From contig JACJXV010000042.1 in NCBI GenBank assembly GCA_020636445.1, positions 1 through 34,035 of the forward strand: a stretch of DNA of 34,035 nucleotides, read 5' to 3'. The notes beneath the pieces were generated by a model. The model did no database searches, was not told the DNA's origin, and was given only the letters and a program-made list of their open reading frames with translations. A program made the position numbers and the translations under genes. Source of the stretch: Lewinellaceae bacterium. Its GTDB lineage: Bacteria; Bacteroidota; Bacteroidia; Chitinophagales; Saprospiraceae. Position 1 is the stretch's first letter, and the number at the start of each line of letters is the position of its first letter. Shown in pieces: positions 8,755 through 15,240 of this stretch.

Positions 8755-8973
8755 GGAGTGAGCAGTGAGCAGTTGGCAGGGCCTGGAACCATATATTAAA
8801 TCGGTGGTAATCTGTGTAAATCTGTGGTGGAGCAGTGGGCAGTGGCTGAATAGTTCAAAAACCGCTCAGCCAGATACCAGTAACCAGTAACCAAAAATTC
8901 ACCTGCCTCCGGTGGGCCAGTCAGCAGTCGGCAGTCGGCAGTCAGCAGTTCAAAACCAGATACCAGATACCAA
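8755..8973. repeat. Field of degenerate period-7 tandem repeats
   Basis: Several short runs have a strict 7-base period: GAGCAGT-type units at 8757-8776, AGCAGTGGGCAGTGG near 8831, CAGATAC-CAGTAAC-CAGTAAC at 8871-8891, GCAGTCG/GCAGTCA units at 8918-8951 and CAGATAC-CAGATAC near 8957. The units differ, but nearly all begin CAG. The 8727-9157 gap carries no gene; the rest of it is unremarkable apart from the desaturase start region. Confidence 0.7.
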
Positions 8974-9157
8974 TCGGCTGTTTATTCCAACTTCTTTTAG
9001 GCGATAAAAACTCAACGTTACTTACATTACAAAGTAGTTAAGTTCCTGGAAAACCTTCCCCTTTTCTGATTGTTGGGTAAGCGGTAATGGATAAAAGGGG
9101 CGGAATTCTCCCTCCGGATCCCGTATATTGATCAGCATATTTAAATCAAGAGGTATT

Positions 9158-10612
9158 TTGCGCATAGGAATTATCGGTGCCGGTATTGCCGGTCTGGCAG
9201 CTGCCGTTCGTATGGCCTGCCGTGGGTACGAAGTGGATGTTTTTGAAGCGAATGATTATCCGGGGGGTAAGCTTTCAGAATTTACGCTGGAGGGTTATCG
9301 CTTTGATGCCGGGCCATCGCTTTTTACCATGCCACATTACGTGGATGAACTTTTTCGCCTGGCGGGAGAAAACCCACGCGATCATTTCCACTACGAGCGG
9401 CTGCCAACGGTATGCCATTATTTCTGGGAAGATCAAACCCGCTTGCTGGCTCATGCCGACGCCCAGGCTTTTGCCCGCGAAGTTGAGCAACAACTCGGCG
9501 TTCCCGGCGAACGGGTCTTGCAGAGCCTGGCTGACAGCCAGATGAAATACGAAGCCAACGGTCGCATTTTCCTGGAGAAATCGCTCCACCGCCTTGATAC
9601 CTGGTTCGATAGCCAAGTGGCCAAAGCGATGTTAAAAATACCCCGCTATGATTTGTTCCGCAGTATGAATGCGGTGAACAAAAAACTGGTTCAACACCCC
9701 AAGCTGGTACAACTCTTCAACCGGTTTGCCACCTACAATGGGTCAAATCCCTACCGGGCTCCCGGGTTACTGACGATTATCCCTCACTTTGAGCATAGCA
9801 TCGGTGCCTTCTACCCTGCCGGGGGTATGTATAATATTACCCAACAGATCTATCAGTTGGCCCTACGCCTGGGTGTACGGTTTCATTTCAATCAGCCCGT
9901 AGACCGCATCAGGGTTCACAACGGCCAGGCCATCGGGCTCCAGGTTGCTGGCCAGGAGTATCCTTTTGACCGGATTATTTCCAATATGGATATCTTCTTC
10001 ACCTATCAGCGGCTACTTCCCGACCAACGCCAACCTAAGCGTATCTTACGGCAGGAAAAATCAACGTCAGCCCTGATTTTCTACTGGGGGATTAAAAAGG
10101 AATTCGCGGAACTGGGATTGCATAATATTCTGTTCAGCGATGACTACCGGCGGGAATTTGAGTTATTACAGCAAGGGACCATTACCGATGACCCCACGGT
10201 ATATATCAATATCACCTCCAAATACAGTCCGGAGGATGCACCCCCCGGCGGAGAAAACTGGTTTACCATGATCAATGCTCCTTTTGAGGCCGGGCAGGAT
10301 TGGGATGCGCTGATCAGTCGGGTACGGGAACAGGCACAGGCTAAAATTTCCCGGATCTTGGGAACCCCTATTACCGAGCATATTGCCTGCGAAGCCATCC
10401 TTGACCCCCGAACCATTCAGTCGCGAACCTCTTCCCACCTGGGGTCTTTATATGGTACAGCATCCAACAAGCCTATGGCTGCTTTTCTGCGCCACCCTAA
10501 TTTCTCGCGGCGCATTGACAATTTGTATTTCTGCGGGGGTAGCGCCCACCCTGGTGGCGGCATACCGCTGTGCTTGTTATCCGCCAAAATTGTGGATGAT
10601 GTTATGCCTTAA
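9158..10612 (+). CDS. crtD: Carotenoid desaturase, CrtI/CrtD family (CrtD-like favoured)
   Basis: FAD-dependent carotenoid desaturase. It opens with the dinucleotide-binding motif IGIIGAGIAGLAAAVRMACRG and an acidic strand end (VFEANDYPGGKL), followed by YRFDAGPSLFTMPHYVDELF. It ends with the family's C-terminal motif (NLYFCGGSAHPGGGIPLCLLSAKIV). The FDAGPSLFTMP form resembles 1-hydroxycarotenoid 3,4-desaturase (CrtD) more than phytoene desaturase, which would place it in myxol/saproxanthin synthesis, but plain CrtI cannot be excluded by eye. I chose TTG at 9158: AAGAGG lies just upstream and the protein then begins directly at the FAD motif; TTG 9128 would add 10 residues. A crtZ gene lies ~540 bp downstream on the same strand. 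Confidence 0.82.
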   Translation: MRIGIIGAGIAGLAAAVRMACRGYEVDVFEANDYPGGKLSEFTLEGYRFDAGPSLFTMPHYVDELFRLAGENPRDHFHYERLPTVCHYFWEDQTRLLAHADAQAFAREVEQQLGVPGERVLQSLADSQMKYEANGRIFLEKSLHRLDTWFDSQVAKAMLKIPRYDLFRSMNAVNKKLVQHPKLVQLFNRFATYNGSNPYRAPGLLTIIPHFEHSIGAFYPAGGMYNITQQIYQLALRLGVRFHFNQPVDRIRVHNGQAIGLQVAGQEYPFDRIISNMDIFFTYQRLLPDQRQPKRILRQEKSTSALIFYWGIKKEFAELGLHNILFSDDYRREFELLQQGTITDDPTVYINITSKYSPEDAPPGGENWFTMINAPFEAGQDWDALISRVREQAQAKISRILGTPITEHIACEAILDPRTIQSRTSSHLGSLYGTASNKPMAAFLRHPNFSRRIDNLYFCGGSAHPGGGIPLCLLSAKIVDDVMP

Positions 10613-10622
10613 GGGAAATGAG

Positions 10623-10658
10623 CCCGCCTGCGCCTGCGGCTTCGGCGGGTAAAAAAAA
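10623..10658. repeat. Short palindromic repeat (type A) downstream of the desaturase
   Basis: CCCGCCTGCGCCTGCGGCTT followed by CGGCGGGTAAAAA folds into a hairpin (CCCGCC with GGCGGG) followed by an A run. Near-identical units occur at 12412-12446 and 14225-14258, and related ones near 31890 and 33380. It may end desaturase transcription, but its dispersion says it is primarily a repeat. Confidence 0.7.
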
Positions 10659-10773
10659 TGCTCAACAAGAATTCCATATTAAACCCCAAACGCTGATCCC
10701 CTAGGTACATAATTCTGCTAAAAACAGCGCGTTACCTCAAAAGCGGGCTGTAGGAACACAACTGAAAGGGGTA

Positions 10774-10805
10774 CGATTACTAAACTTTTGACGTTTTAGT
10801 AATCG
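10774..10805. promoter_or_regulatory. 11-bp inverted repeat in the desaturase-crtZ gap
   Basis: CGATTACTAAA (10774-10784) and TTTAGTAATCG (10795-10805) form a perfect inverted repeat around a 10-base loop. It could be an operator-like site or a hairpin. It abuts a palindromic/period-7 repeat copy at 10806-10850. Nothing else recognisable as a gene is seen between 10613 and 11154, which also holds a GC-rich hairpin-like stretch near 11045-11075. Confidence 0.4.
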
Positions 10806-11154
10806 CGCCGAAGCCTGGGCGTGTCGCTTCACTCACTCTTCACCTGACAACCCTCGCAAACCTTTATCTTGAAACAGATTGCCCACAGGAAATTCAAAAA
10901 TCATTCATTGATAGGAATAGGCCCCGCAACAAAGCGGCATCAGGATTGTTTAGTTGACGGTATTATTTTACGTTTATAAGTGATGGCACAATATTATCTA
11001 TACCTTATTTCAGGCCCTTTTGAGCTTCCACTTCGTTAAAAAGCCTCGCCGACGCGCTGCGTCGCCTGCGTTTTTTGCCTTGTTGAACCCCAAAATTGCA
11101 CTGAACAAAGCTTATACATAATAATGACCCATCACTAACTGAAAAAATAGCTTT

Positions 11155-11637
11155 ATGCAAGTAGTCGGTTATATTGCCATCACATTGCTGACCGTCCTGG
11201 GTATGGAATTCGTAGCCTGGCTGGCTCACAAATATTTGATGCATGGCTGGCTGTGGAACTGGCACGAAGACCACCACAAACCACACCACGAAAAGGCTGG
11301 TTTTTTCGAAAAAAACGACCTGTTTTTCCTGGTTTTCGCGATTCCCAGTGCGCTTTCTTACATTATCGGCCTGTCGACGCCCCAGCGGTGGCTGCTCTTT
11401 GTCGGTATTGGCATTTCTATCTACGGGTTAATCTACTTCCTGATTCACGACGTGTATATCCACCAGCGCTTTAAGTGGTTCCGGCAACTGGACAGCAAGT
11501 ACTCCCGGGGAATTTTGCGGGCGCATGGCGCCCACCATGCTAAGACATCGAAAGAGGATGGCGAATCCTTCGGACTCCTGATTGTCAACCCCAAATACTT
11601 CCGCAAGCGAAGCTCCTGGAAGGAAAACGTTGAGTAG
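11155..11637 (+). CDS. crtZ: Beta-carotene 3-hydroxylase CrtZ
   Basis: Membrane di-iron hydroxylase that adds 3-OH groups to beta-ionone rings (zeaxanthin and related xanthophylls). The 160-residue protein has four histidine clusters in the order known for CrtZ and the fatty-acid hydroxylase superfamily: HKYLMH, HEDHHKPHHE, HDVYIHQRF and HGAHH. Hydrophobic helices lie between them (ITLLTVLGMEFVAWLA, LVFAIPSALSYIIG, LLFVGIGISIYGLIYFL). Length matches the family. With a CrtD-like desaturase just upstream, it fits a monocyclic, hydroxylated carotenoid pathway. Confidence 0.92.
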   Translation: MQVVGYIAITLLTVLGMEFVAWLAHKYLMHGWLWNWHEDHHKPHHEKAGFFEKNDLFFLVFAIPSALSYIIGLSTPQRWLLFVGIGISIYGLIYFLIHDVYIHQRFKWFRQLDSKYSRGILRAHGAHHAKTSKEDGESFGLLIVNPKYFRKRSSWKENVE

Positions 11638-11661
11638 ATTACTACCCTAGTTTCCTAAAAG

Positions 11662-12252
11662 TTGATACTTTTAAGGAGAAAAGTAAAAAACGCTTTGGCC
11701 AATAACTTTCTGGAAGCCTTCTCGCGGTCGTTGAGCGTTGAAATGCCCTACGCCGAAGAGCTGGACGAATACCTCGATCAGCTTATACCCATCGTACGTC
11801 CATGGGGAGAGGATCTGGTCGAAGATCATTTCTACCTGGACCGGCCCTGGCTGGAGTTTCAGGATGACGACCGCTTCCACGATATCATTCTCCACTTTTT
11901 CAACGAGGGCGGCGAGTATTTGCGGTCGGTGAACGGGGATGTAACCAGCGGCAGCTGGCGTTACCTCGAACGCTCCAACAAACTACTCATCGACCACCAC
12001 GAAAGTGAGTTGTTTGACCTGGCTTTCATGGATAGCAACTTTTTTATCCTGCGCAAACATGGCGACCAACAGCGATTCGGAAGGCCCAAATATTTCATGA
12101 TGGTATCCGAGCAACTGGGGCGCAACCTGGAATGGCGCGATGCCCTGGAACTCCTGTTCAACACCTATCGGTCCAACAATAACTTTTACATTATTCTGGC
12201 GCTAATCATTATCGTGGCCATTGCCATTGTGTTGATTTTGTCTGTTTACTGA
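11662..12252 (+). CDS. Tail-anchored protein of unknown function
   Basis: I do not recognise this 196-residue protein. It is acidic in its first half (YAEELDEYLDQLIP, WGEDLVEDHFYLDRPWLEFQDDDRFHD). A middle region carries SGSWRYLERSNKLLIDHHESELFDLAFMDSNFFIL, which reads like a small beta domain. It ends in a single hydrophobic helix (NNFYIILALIIIVAIAIVLILSVY) with almost no residues after it, suggesting a C-terminal membrane anchor with the domain in the cytoplasm. It begins 24 bp after the crtZ stop, probably co-transcribed. The start is uncertain: TTG 11662 gives the longest form; AAGGAGA at 11672 is too far from the next TTG (11695) to decide. Confidence 0.65.
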   Translation: MILLRRKVKNALANNFLEAFSRSLSVEMPYAEELDEYLDQLIPIVRPWGEDLVEDHFYLDRPWLEFQDDDRFHDIILHFFNEGGEYLRSVNGDVTSGSWRYLERSNKLLIDHHESELFDLAFMDSNFFILRKHGDQQRFGRPKYFMMVSEQLGRNLEWRDALELLFNTYRSNNNFYIILALIIIVAIAIVLILSVY

Positions 12253-12294
12253 TCGGTATTGCATTGGTAGAGGGCCATATTTTGTTTGTTACAC

Positions 12295-12321
12295 TCTTGA
12301 GCCAGGAACAAGCTCTCAAGA
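12295..12321 (+). terminator. Possible weak hairpin terminator after the tail-anchored protein gene
   Basis: TCTTGAG (12295-12301) and CTCAAGA (12315-12321) pair across a 13-base loop, 43 bp after the stop codon. There is no clear T run, so termination is only a suggestion. Confidence 0.3.
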
Positions 12322-12411
12322 AGGTATTCTTTGACGGAGTTATCCCGATGATGGGCGTTTAGGCGGAGCCTAAATCCCATTGTATCGGGATAGGGCCACC
12401 GTAGTTCAGTC

Positions 12412-12507
12412 CACCCTCCTGCGCCAAAGGCTTCGGCGGGTAAAAACGGATAGTAGTGGTTCTTCCCGATACGCTTACGCTATCGGGATCTCCGCTGCGC
12501 TCCGACC
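12412..12507. repeat. Two palindromic mini-repeats (type A then type B)
   Basis: Type A at 12412-12446 (CACCCTCCTGCGCC ... GGCTTCGGCGGGTAAAAA) is followed after 18 bp by type B at 12465-12507. Type B contains the inverted repeat CCCGATA/TATCGGG and then TCCGCTGCGCTCCGACC. The same two units, in the same order and orientation, lie inside an RHS core fragment at 14225-14258 and 14354-14393. Here almost all RHS sequence between them has gone. Confidence 0.75.
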
Positions 12508-12512
12508 GCTTA

Positions 12513-12590
12513 CTCCCCGTGCCGGTTTTCCGGTATTCGAGGCCGGCGAAGTAGCCCTGCTAGTGCGGGTTCTTGGTGTCTGGGTTTGAT
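12513..12590 (-). pseudogene. Remnant of an RHS core (third copy)
   Basis: On the minus strand this stretch can be read as QGYFAGLEYRKTGTG, matching DYVGGLEYRKTGTGS of the complete RHS core at about 16380-16430. Only about 80 bp survive and no start or toxin end remains. It lies past the last immunity gene of the locus and is bordered by the type A/B palindromic repeats, so it is the decayed end of an orphan RHS tip series. Confidence 0.7.
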
Positions 12591-12660
12591 AAAGTTATTT
12601 GAATACTCTCAGGCTGTGATGATTATTTCATTCTTCTTAACCCTGACTAGTTACCTATTT

Positions 12661-13218
12661 TTAATCTAGATACAACTTATGCTTTTCCTTACTTCGCTCT
12701 AAGGATTCCAAAATATATCTCCCTGGAAAACCTTTTGACCTTAGCCACTCCACTTTACCATTGTCGTGAAGGAGTATTTGCTCTGCTAAATATCCAGCTA
12801 ATTTATCATCAAGTGAAAAGCGGTATGCCCATTCAAATAAAACATTCCCCGGTTCTTTTTCAAAAGCTTTTTTCTGCATCTGGAAGGCCTGTTTTTCTTC
12901 TACAGGATTAAAATCATCATCTATTCCAAAATACCACTCTGCTATGTATAGTATCTTTCCGATGAAAAATAAATACTCTGCGTTATCAGAAAATCTTTTG
13001 TAAGATTCATTAAAATATTGCTTTAATAACCCGGCTATGTGGTCGTGGTCAGATTCGGGATAATCTTCCTCTACCAAAATGTTGTGCAGTAAATAAATTA
13101 CTCTCACATATACTTCAACATCATTGGGATTATCACTAATGGTTTTCTGCATCAGTTCAATAGCAGATTCCCAGTCCTTGCTATGTTCATGTTTTTCTAA
13201 TTGCTCTTTCCAATTCAT
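12661..13218 (-). CDS. Presumptive immunity protein, TPR-like, partner of the second RHS toxin tip
   Basis: An acidic 185-residue, all-helical protein. The opening MNWKEQLEKHEHSKDWESAIELMQ and the segment NPNDVEVYVRVIYLLHNILVEEDYPE resemble tetratricopeptide repeats, and a later segment (AEYLFFIGKILYIAEWYFGIDDDF) is of a type I associate with small proteins encoded just after Rhs tips in Bacteroidota. It starts 11 bp after the toxin stop, with AAGGAGG (13223-13229) four bases before the ATG, an unusually strong site for this phylum. Position, size, A+T-rich composition and the good ribosome site suggest a cytoplasmic immunity protein; direct function is inferred only. Confidence 0.7.
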   Translation of the reverse strand: MNWKEQLEKHEHSKDWESAIELMQKTISDNPNDVEVYVRVIYLLHNILVEEDYPESDHDHIAGLLKQYFNESYKRFSDNAEYLFFIGKILYIAEWYFGIDDDFNPVEEKQAFQMQKKAFEKEPGNVLFEWAYRFSLDDKLAGYLAEQILLHDNGKVEWLRSKGFPGRYILESLERSKEKHKLYLD

Positions 13219-13229
13219 AAGACCTCCTT

Positions 13230-13871
13230 TTATTTGATGAACATTGTACCAAGTCTCGGAACACCGTTAATTACATTTCCTCTTAGGAAAATTGTTTGAC
13301 CCCCAACATTTACAGGAATATTATTAAAGACACCACTTGCAGGAAGTCTACCGTTTGCCGCATTCAATACAGCCCTAACAATTTTCTCCTGTCCACCAAA
13401 TTTTGTGACTAACGGACCAAGATTATGTTTTGCAGCGAATAGATGGTCAATCTTATTGGCATCCTTCATTACAAGCCCTACCGCATCATCAATTGTACTT
13501 GTAGAAAATTGACTGATTAGTTTTGTTCCCCCCTTAGCAGCACCTCCCACAGCCGGCGGCAAAGCTGTCACCGGACTAAAGATACGCGGAGTTGGCAGTG
13601 AGGCTTGCATTCCTCCGGCGGCGTACACCTGATTGTACAATATCGCCCAAAACAAAAAAGACTTTAATCGTTCCAGTGCTATTCGATCAGCTTCCAGACT
13701 ATCCCGTTGTTGTACGTTACGGTCAAAGGCTGCACTATGAACCTGAAGCCAATACGCTTGAGCTTGCTCATAGGGCCAACCCTCAAAACCATAGGTTCGC
13801 TGCCAGGTCGCGTAGGTTCCATTGAACCCATAGCGATCCGCACTTCGATCATTATCTTTAGCTATTGGCAT
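13230..13871 (-). CDS. Orphan RHS C-terminal toxin tip (second toxin)
   Basis: A 213-residue frame starting at an ATG that overlaps the stop of the preceding core fragment (TAATG). Residues 9-105 repeat the pre-toxin linker of the complete RHS protein (SADRYGFNGTYATWQRTYGF onward to PTPRIFSPV); the DNA is identical over 277 bases. After PPAVGGAAKGG the sequence is unrelated to the main toxin: a ~105-residue domain with IDHLFAAKHNLGPLVTKFGG, an invariant-looking KxxHxxxxKH pattern and a GNVINGVPRLGTMFIK end. This resembles small RNase-like (BECR/Ntox-type) polymorphic toxin domains, but I cannot name the family firmly. No signal peptide. An immunity-like gene follows at once. It may be a silent tip available for recombination. 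Confidence 0.72.
   Translation of the reverse strand: MPIAKDNDRSADRYGFNGTYATWQRTYGFEGWPYEQAQAYWLQVHSAAFDRNVQQRDSLEADRIALERLKSFLFWAILYNQVYAAGGMQASLPTPRIFSPVTALPPAVGGAAKGGTKLISQFSTSTIDDAVGLVMKDANKIDHLFAAKHNLGPLVTKFGGQEKIVRAVLNAANGRLPASGVFNNIPVNVGGQTIFLRGNVINGVPRLGTMFIK
13569..13845. repeat. 277-bp direct repeat, copy 1 (RHS pre-toxin linker)
   Basis: Read base by base, this block is identical to 15571-15847. It encodes the linker between RHS core and toxin. It ends where the two toxins diverge on one side and where the core diverges on the other, so it marks a recombination module. Confidence 0.95.
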
Positions 13872-14224
13872 TACATTCCGTTGGGATCAATTGCATTGAT
13901 TGGATTGTTTAAGACATAATTATAAGGCGACCAACTTGCATACTCCTCCGCCAGCGGATCCACCGCGCACCACCGCCCAATAGAAGCATCGTACCACCGC
14001 GCACCATAGTCCAGCCAGTTCAGCCCAAAATCGGTATTCAGCTCCTTGGAATTGTATGTATACCCATTATCCCGCGCCGCATCATTCATCCAAAAGCCTC
14101 CGCCGTAATTCAGCCCAAACGGATAATAATGATTTTCCTGGAGTATTTCATTCGTCGCCGCACTACTGGTCACCTCCACAATCCCGTTGCCGTTCTTATC
14201 GGCAAAGGTGATCCGGGCATTGCC

Positions 14225-14258
14225 CACCCTCCTGCGCCGAGGCTTCGGCGGGTAAAAA
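14225..14258. repeat. Type A palindromic repeat inside RHS core
   Basis: Compared with the complete core (GCATTGCC TAA ATGGTC at about 16256), this copy has GCATTGCC, then the ~34-bp unit CACCCTCC...CGGCGGGTAAAAA, then ATGGTC. The unit contains the perfect inverted repeat CGCCGA-GGCT-TCGGCG. On the coding strand it reads LPAEASAQEGG before the frame is lost. Confidence 0.85.
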
Positions 14259-14353
14259 ATGGTCGCGCAGGGTATACTCCTTGCGCCAGGAGGACGTGTT
14301 GTTAACGTCTACATTGAGGTTGTAAAACCGCCCCTCCTCATGGTAGATTCCCT

Positions 14354-14393
14354 CGATACGCTGCGCTATCGGGATCTCCGCTGCGCTCCGACC
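14354..14393. repeat. Type B palindromic repeat inside RHS core
   Basis: CGATACGCTGCGCTATCG forms an inverted repeat, followed by GGATCTCCGCTGCGCTCCGA. In the complete core the corresponding spot (near 16372) has only CCTCCTG between the same flanking RHS sequences. A near-identical unit is at 12465-12507. Confidence 0.85.
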
Positions 14394-14537
14394 GCTTACT
14401 CCCCGTGCCGGTTTTCCGGTATTCGAGGCCGCCAACATAATCCTGCTCGTATTGGGTCGTCGTTCTCTGGGTTTGAAACAGTCCATGAAGAGGTCTCTCT
14501 CTAGCTGTCAGATTTCATCGTGACTACTTCATATAAA

Positions 14538-14553
14538 GCCCGATTGCTCGGGC
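14538..14553 (-). terminator. Hairpin after the HEAT-type immunity gene
   Basis: GCCCGA-TTGC-TCGGGC, a 6-bp perfect stem with a 4-base loop, lies 8 bp beyond the stop codon of the gene at 14561-15238 (minus strand) and is followed on that strand by TTTATATG. A plausible, weak intrinsic terminator. Confidence 0.5.
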
Positions 14554-14560
14554 GTTATCG

Positions 14561-15238
14561 TTATATCTTCTTTAGTGCTTTTTTTGCTTCATCTCTGATA
14601 ACTTTATCGTCGTCATTGACCAACCGAAGTAATACGTCCTTTACATTAACAGCCTTTATCTTCCCCAAAGCTGCTACAAACATTTGTCGTGATATTCCGT
14701 TTGTTCTATCCAAAACTATTGGTAATATACTTTCAACATCATCTTCTGAAATCGTTGTATAGATAGTATTTCCAATTGCCCAACGTATAAGGATTTTATC
14801 CTTAGGTGTTCGGTTGTATTCTGCTATTAAAACAGGACTTGCCTTTCCGATTGCTTCCTTTACTGCTAATGCTCTTATAATACCTTCCTTATTCTTTAAA
14901 TGATATGGTCTAGGTAAGTGTTCTAATAAAATCGGAATAGCTGGTTTATATCTTGATTTAGTATTTACTAAATCCCAAGAAGATGTTATATTAAATCCGG
15001 CCTTCTTCAAGTCTTCAACCAATGGCTTTTCATCTTCAGCATAAGCCGCTTCAAGTGCTATCCTTACTTGTTCTTTTTCTTTAAACCATTTTTGATATTC
15101 TTCATCTTGTAATAATTGCTCTTGCAATTCAGCAGCCGTAATTTTTGTATTTTTAACTTTAGGTTCATTTAACCTATTAGGGCCTTTCAATAATTCAGCC
15201 CATCTATTTTCCAATCGGATAATCTTGTCTTTTATCAT
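14561..15238 (-). CDS. Presumptive immunity protein with HEAT-like repeats, partner of the main RHS toxin
   Basis: A 225-residue, lysine-rich, all-helical protein. The second half shows HEAT/PBS-lyase-like repeats (AIPILLEHLPRPYHLKNKEGIIRAL, ASPVLIAEYNRTPKDKILIRWAIGN, MFVAALGKIKAVNVKDVLLRLV, KVIRDEAKKALKKI). Its ATG lies 2 bp after the stop codon of the RHS toxin, so translation is probably coupled. The sequence is clearly richer in A+T than the RHS core. Known polymorphic-toxin loci place the immunity gene exactly here and HEAT-repeat immunity proteins occur, so neutralising the adjacent REase-fold toxin in the cytoplasm is the likely role; this is inference from position. Confidence 0.72.
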   Translation of the reverse strand: MIKDKIIRLENRWAELLKGPNRLNEPKVKNTKITAAELQEQLLQDEEYQKWFKEKEQVRIALEAAYAEDEKPLVEDLKKAGFNITSSWDLVNTKSRYKPAIPILLEHLPRPYHLKNKEGIIRALAVKEAIGKASPVLIAEYNRTPKDKILIRWAIGNTIYTTISEDDVESILPIVLDRTNGISRQMFVAALGKIKAVNVKDVLLRLVNDDDKVIRDEAKKALKKI

Positions 15239-15240
15239 AG

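Larger units (their letters stand above)
13871..14480 (-). pseudogene. Displaced RHS core fragment (frame-disrupted)
   Basis: Minus-strand core sequence homologous to 16020-16450 in the complete gene. It reads TTTQYEQDYVGGLEYRKTGTG, then a type B repeat, then IEGIYHEEGRFYNLNVDVNN to EYTLRDH, then a type A repeat, then GNARITFADKNGNGIVEVTS up to IGRWCAVDPLAEEYASWSPY and NNPINAIDPNGM. The two inserted repeats shift the frame, so only 14227-13871 is a continuous ORF (118 residues). The DPNG ending is the usual RHS core terminus, unlike the NDYLGAD version in the complete gene. Bases 14062-14224 are identical to 16101-16263. It has no N-terminal part or signal peptide and looks non-functional except as recombination donor. 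Confidence 0.85.

Noticed and set aside
8755..8973. CRISPR-like array of short repeats
   Set aside because: Units are 7 bases long, tandem without spacers, and vary; there are no 24-40 bp repeats, spacers or cas genes.
11662..12252. Carotenoid pathway enzyme (third crt gene)
   Set aside because: Position after crtZ suggested it, but there is no cyclase, synthase or hydratase motif; the protein is acidic with a C-terminal anchor.
14196..14486. A 96-codon minus-strand ORF as a separate gene
   Set aside because: It is RHS core sequence read across two inserted palindromic repeats (YHEEGRFYNLNVDVNN, then LPAEASAQEGG), so it is part of the core pseudogene.
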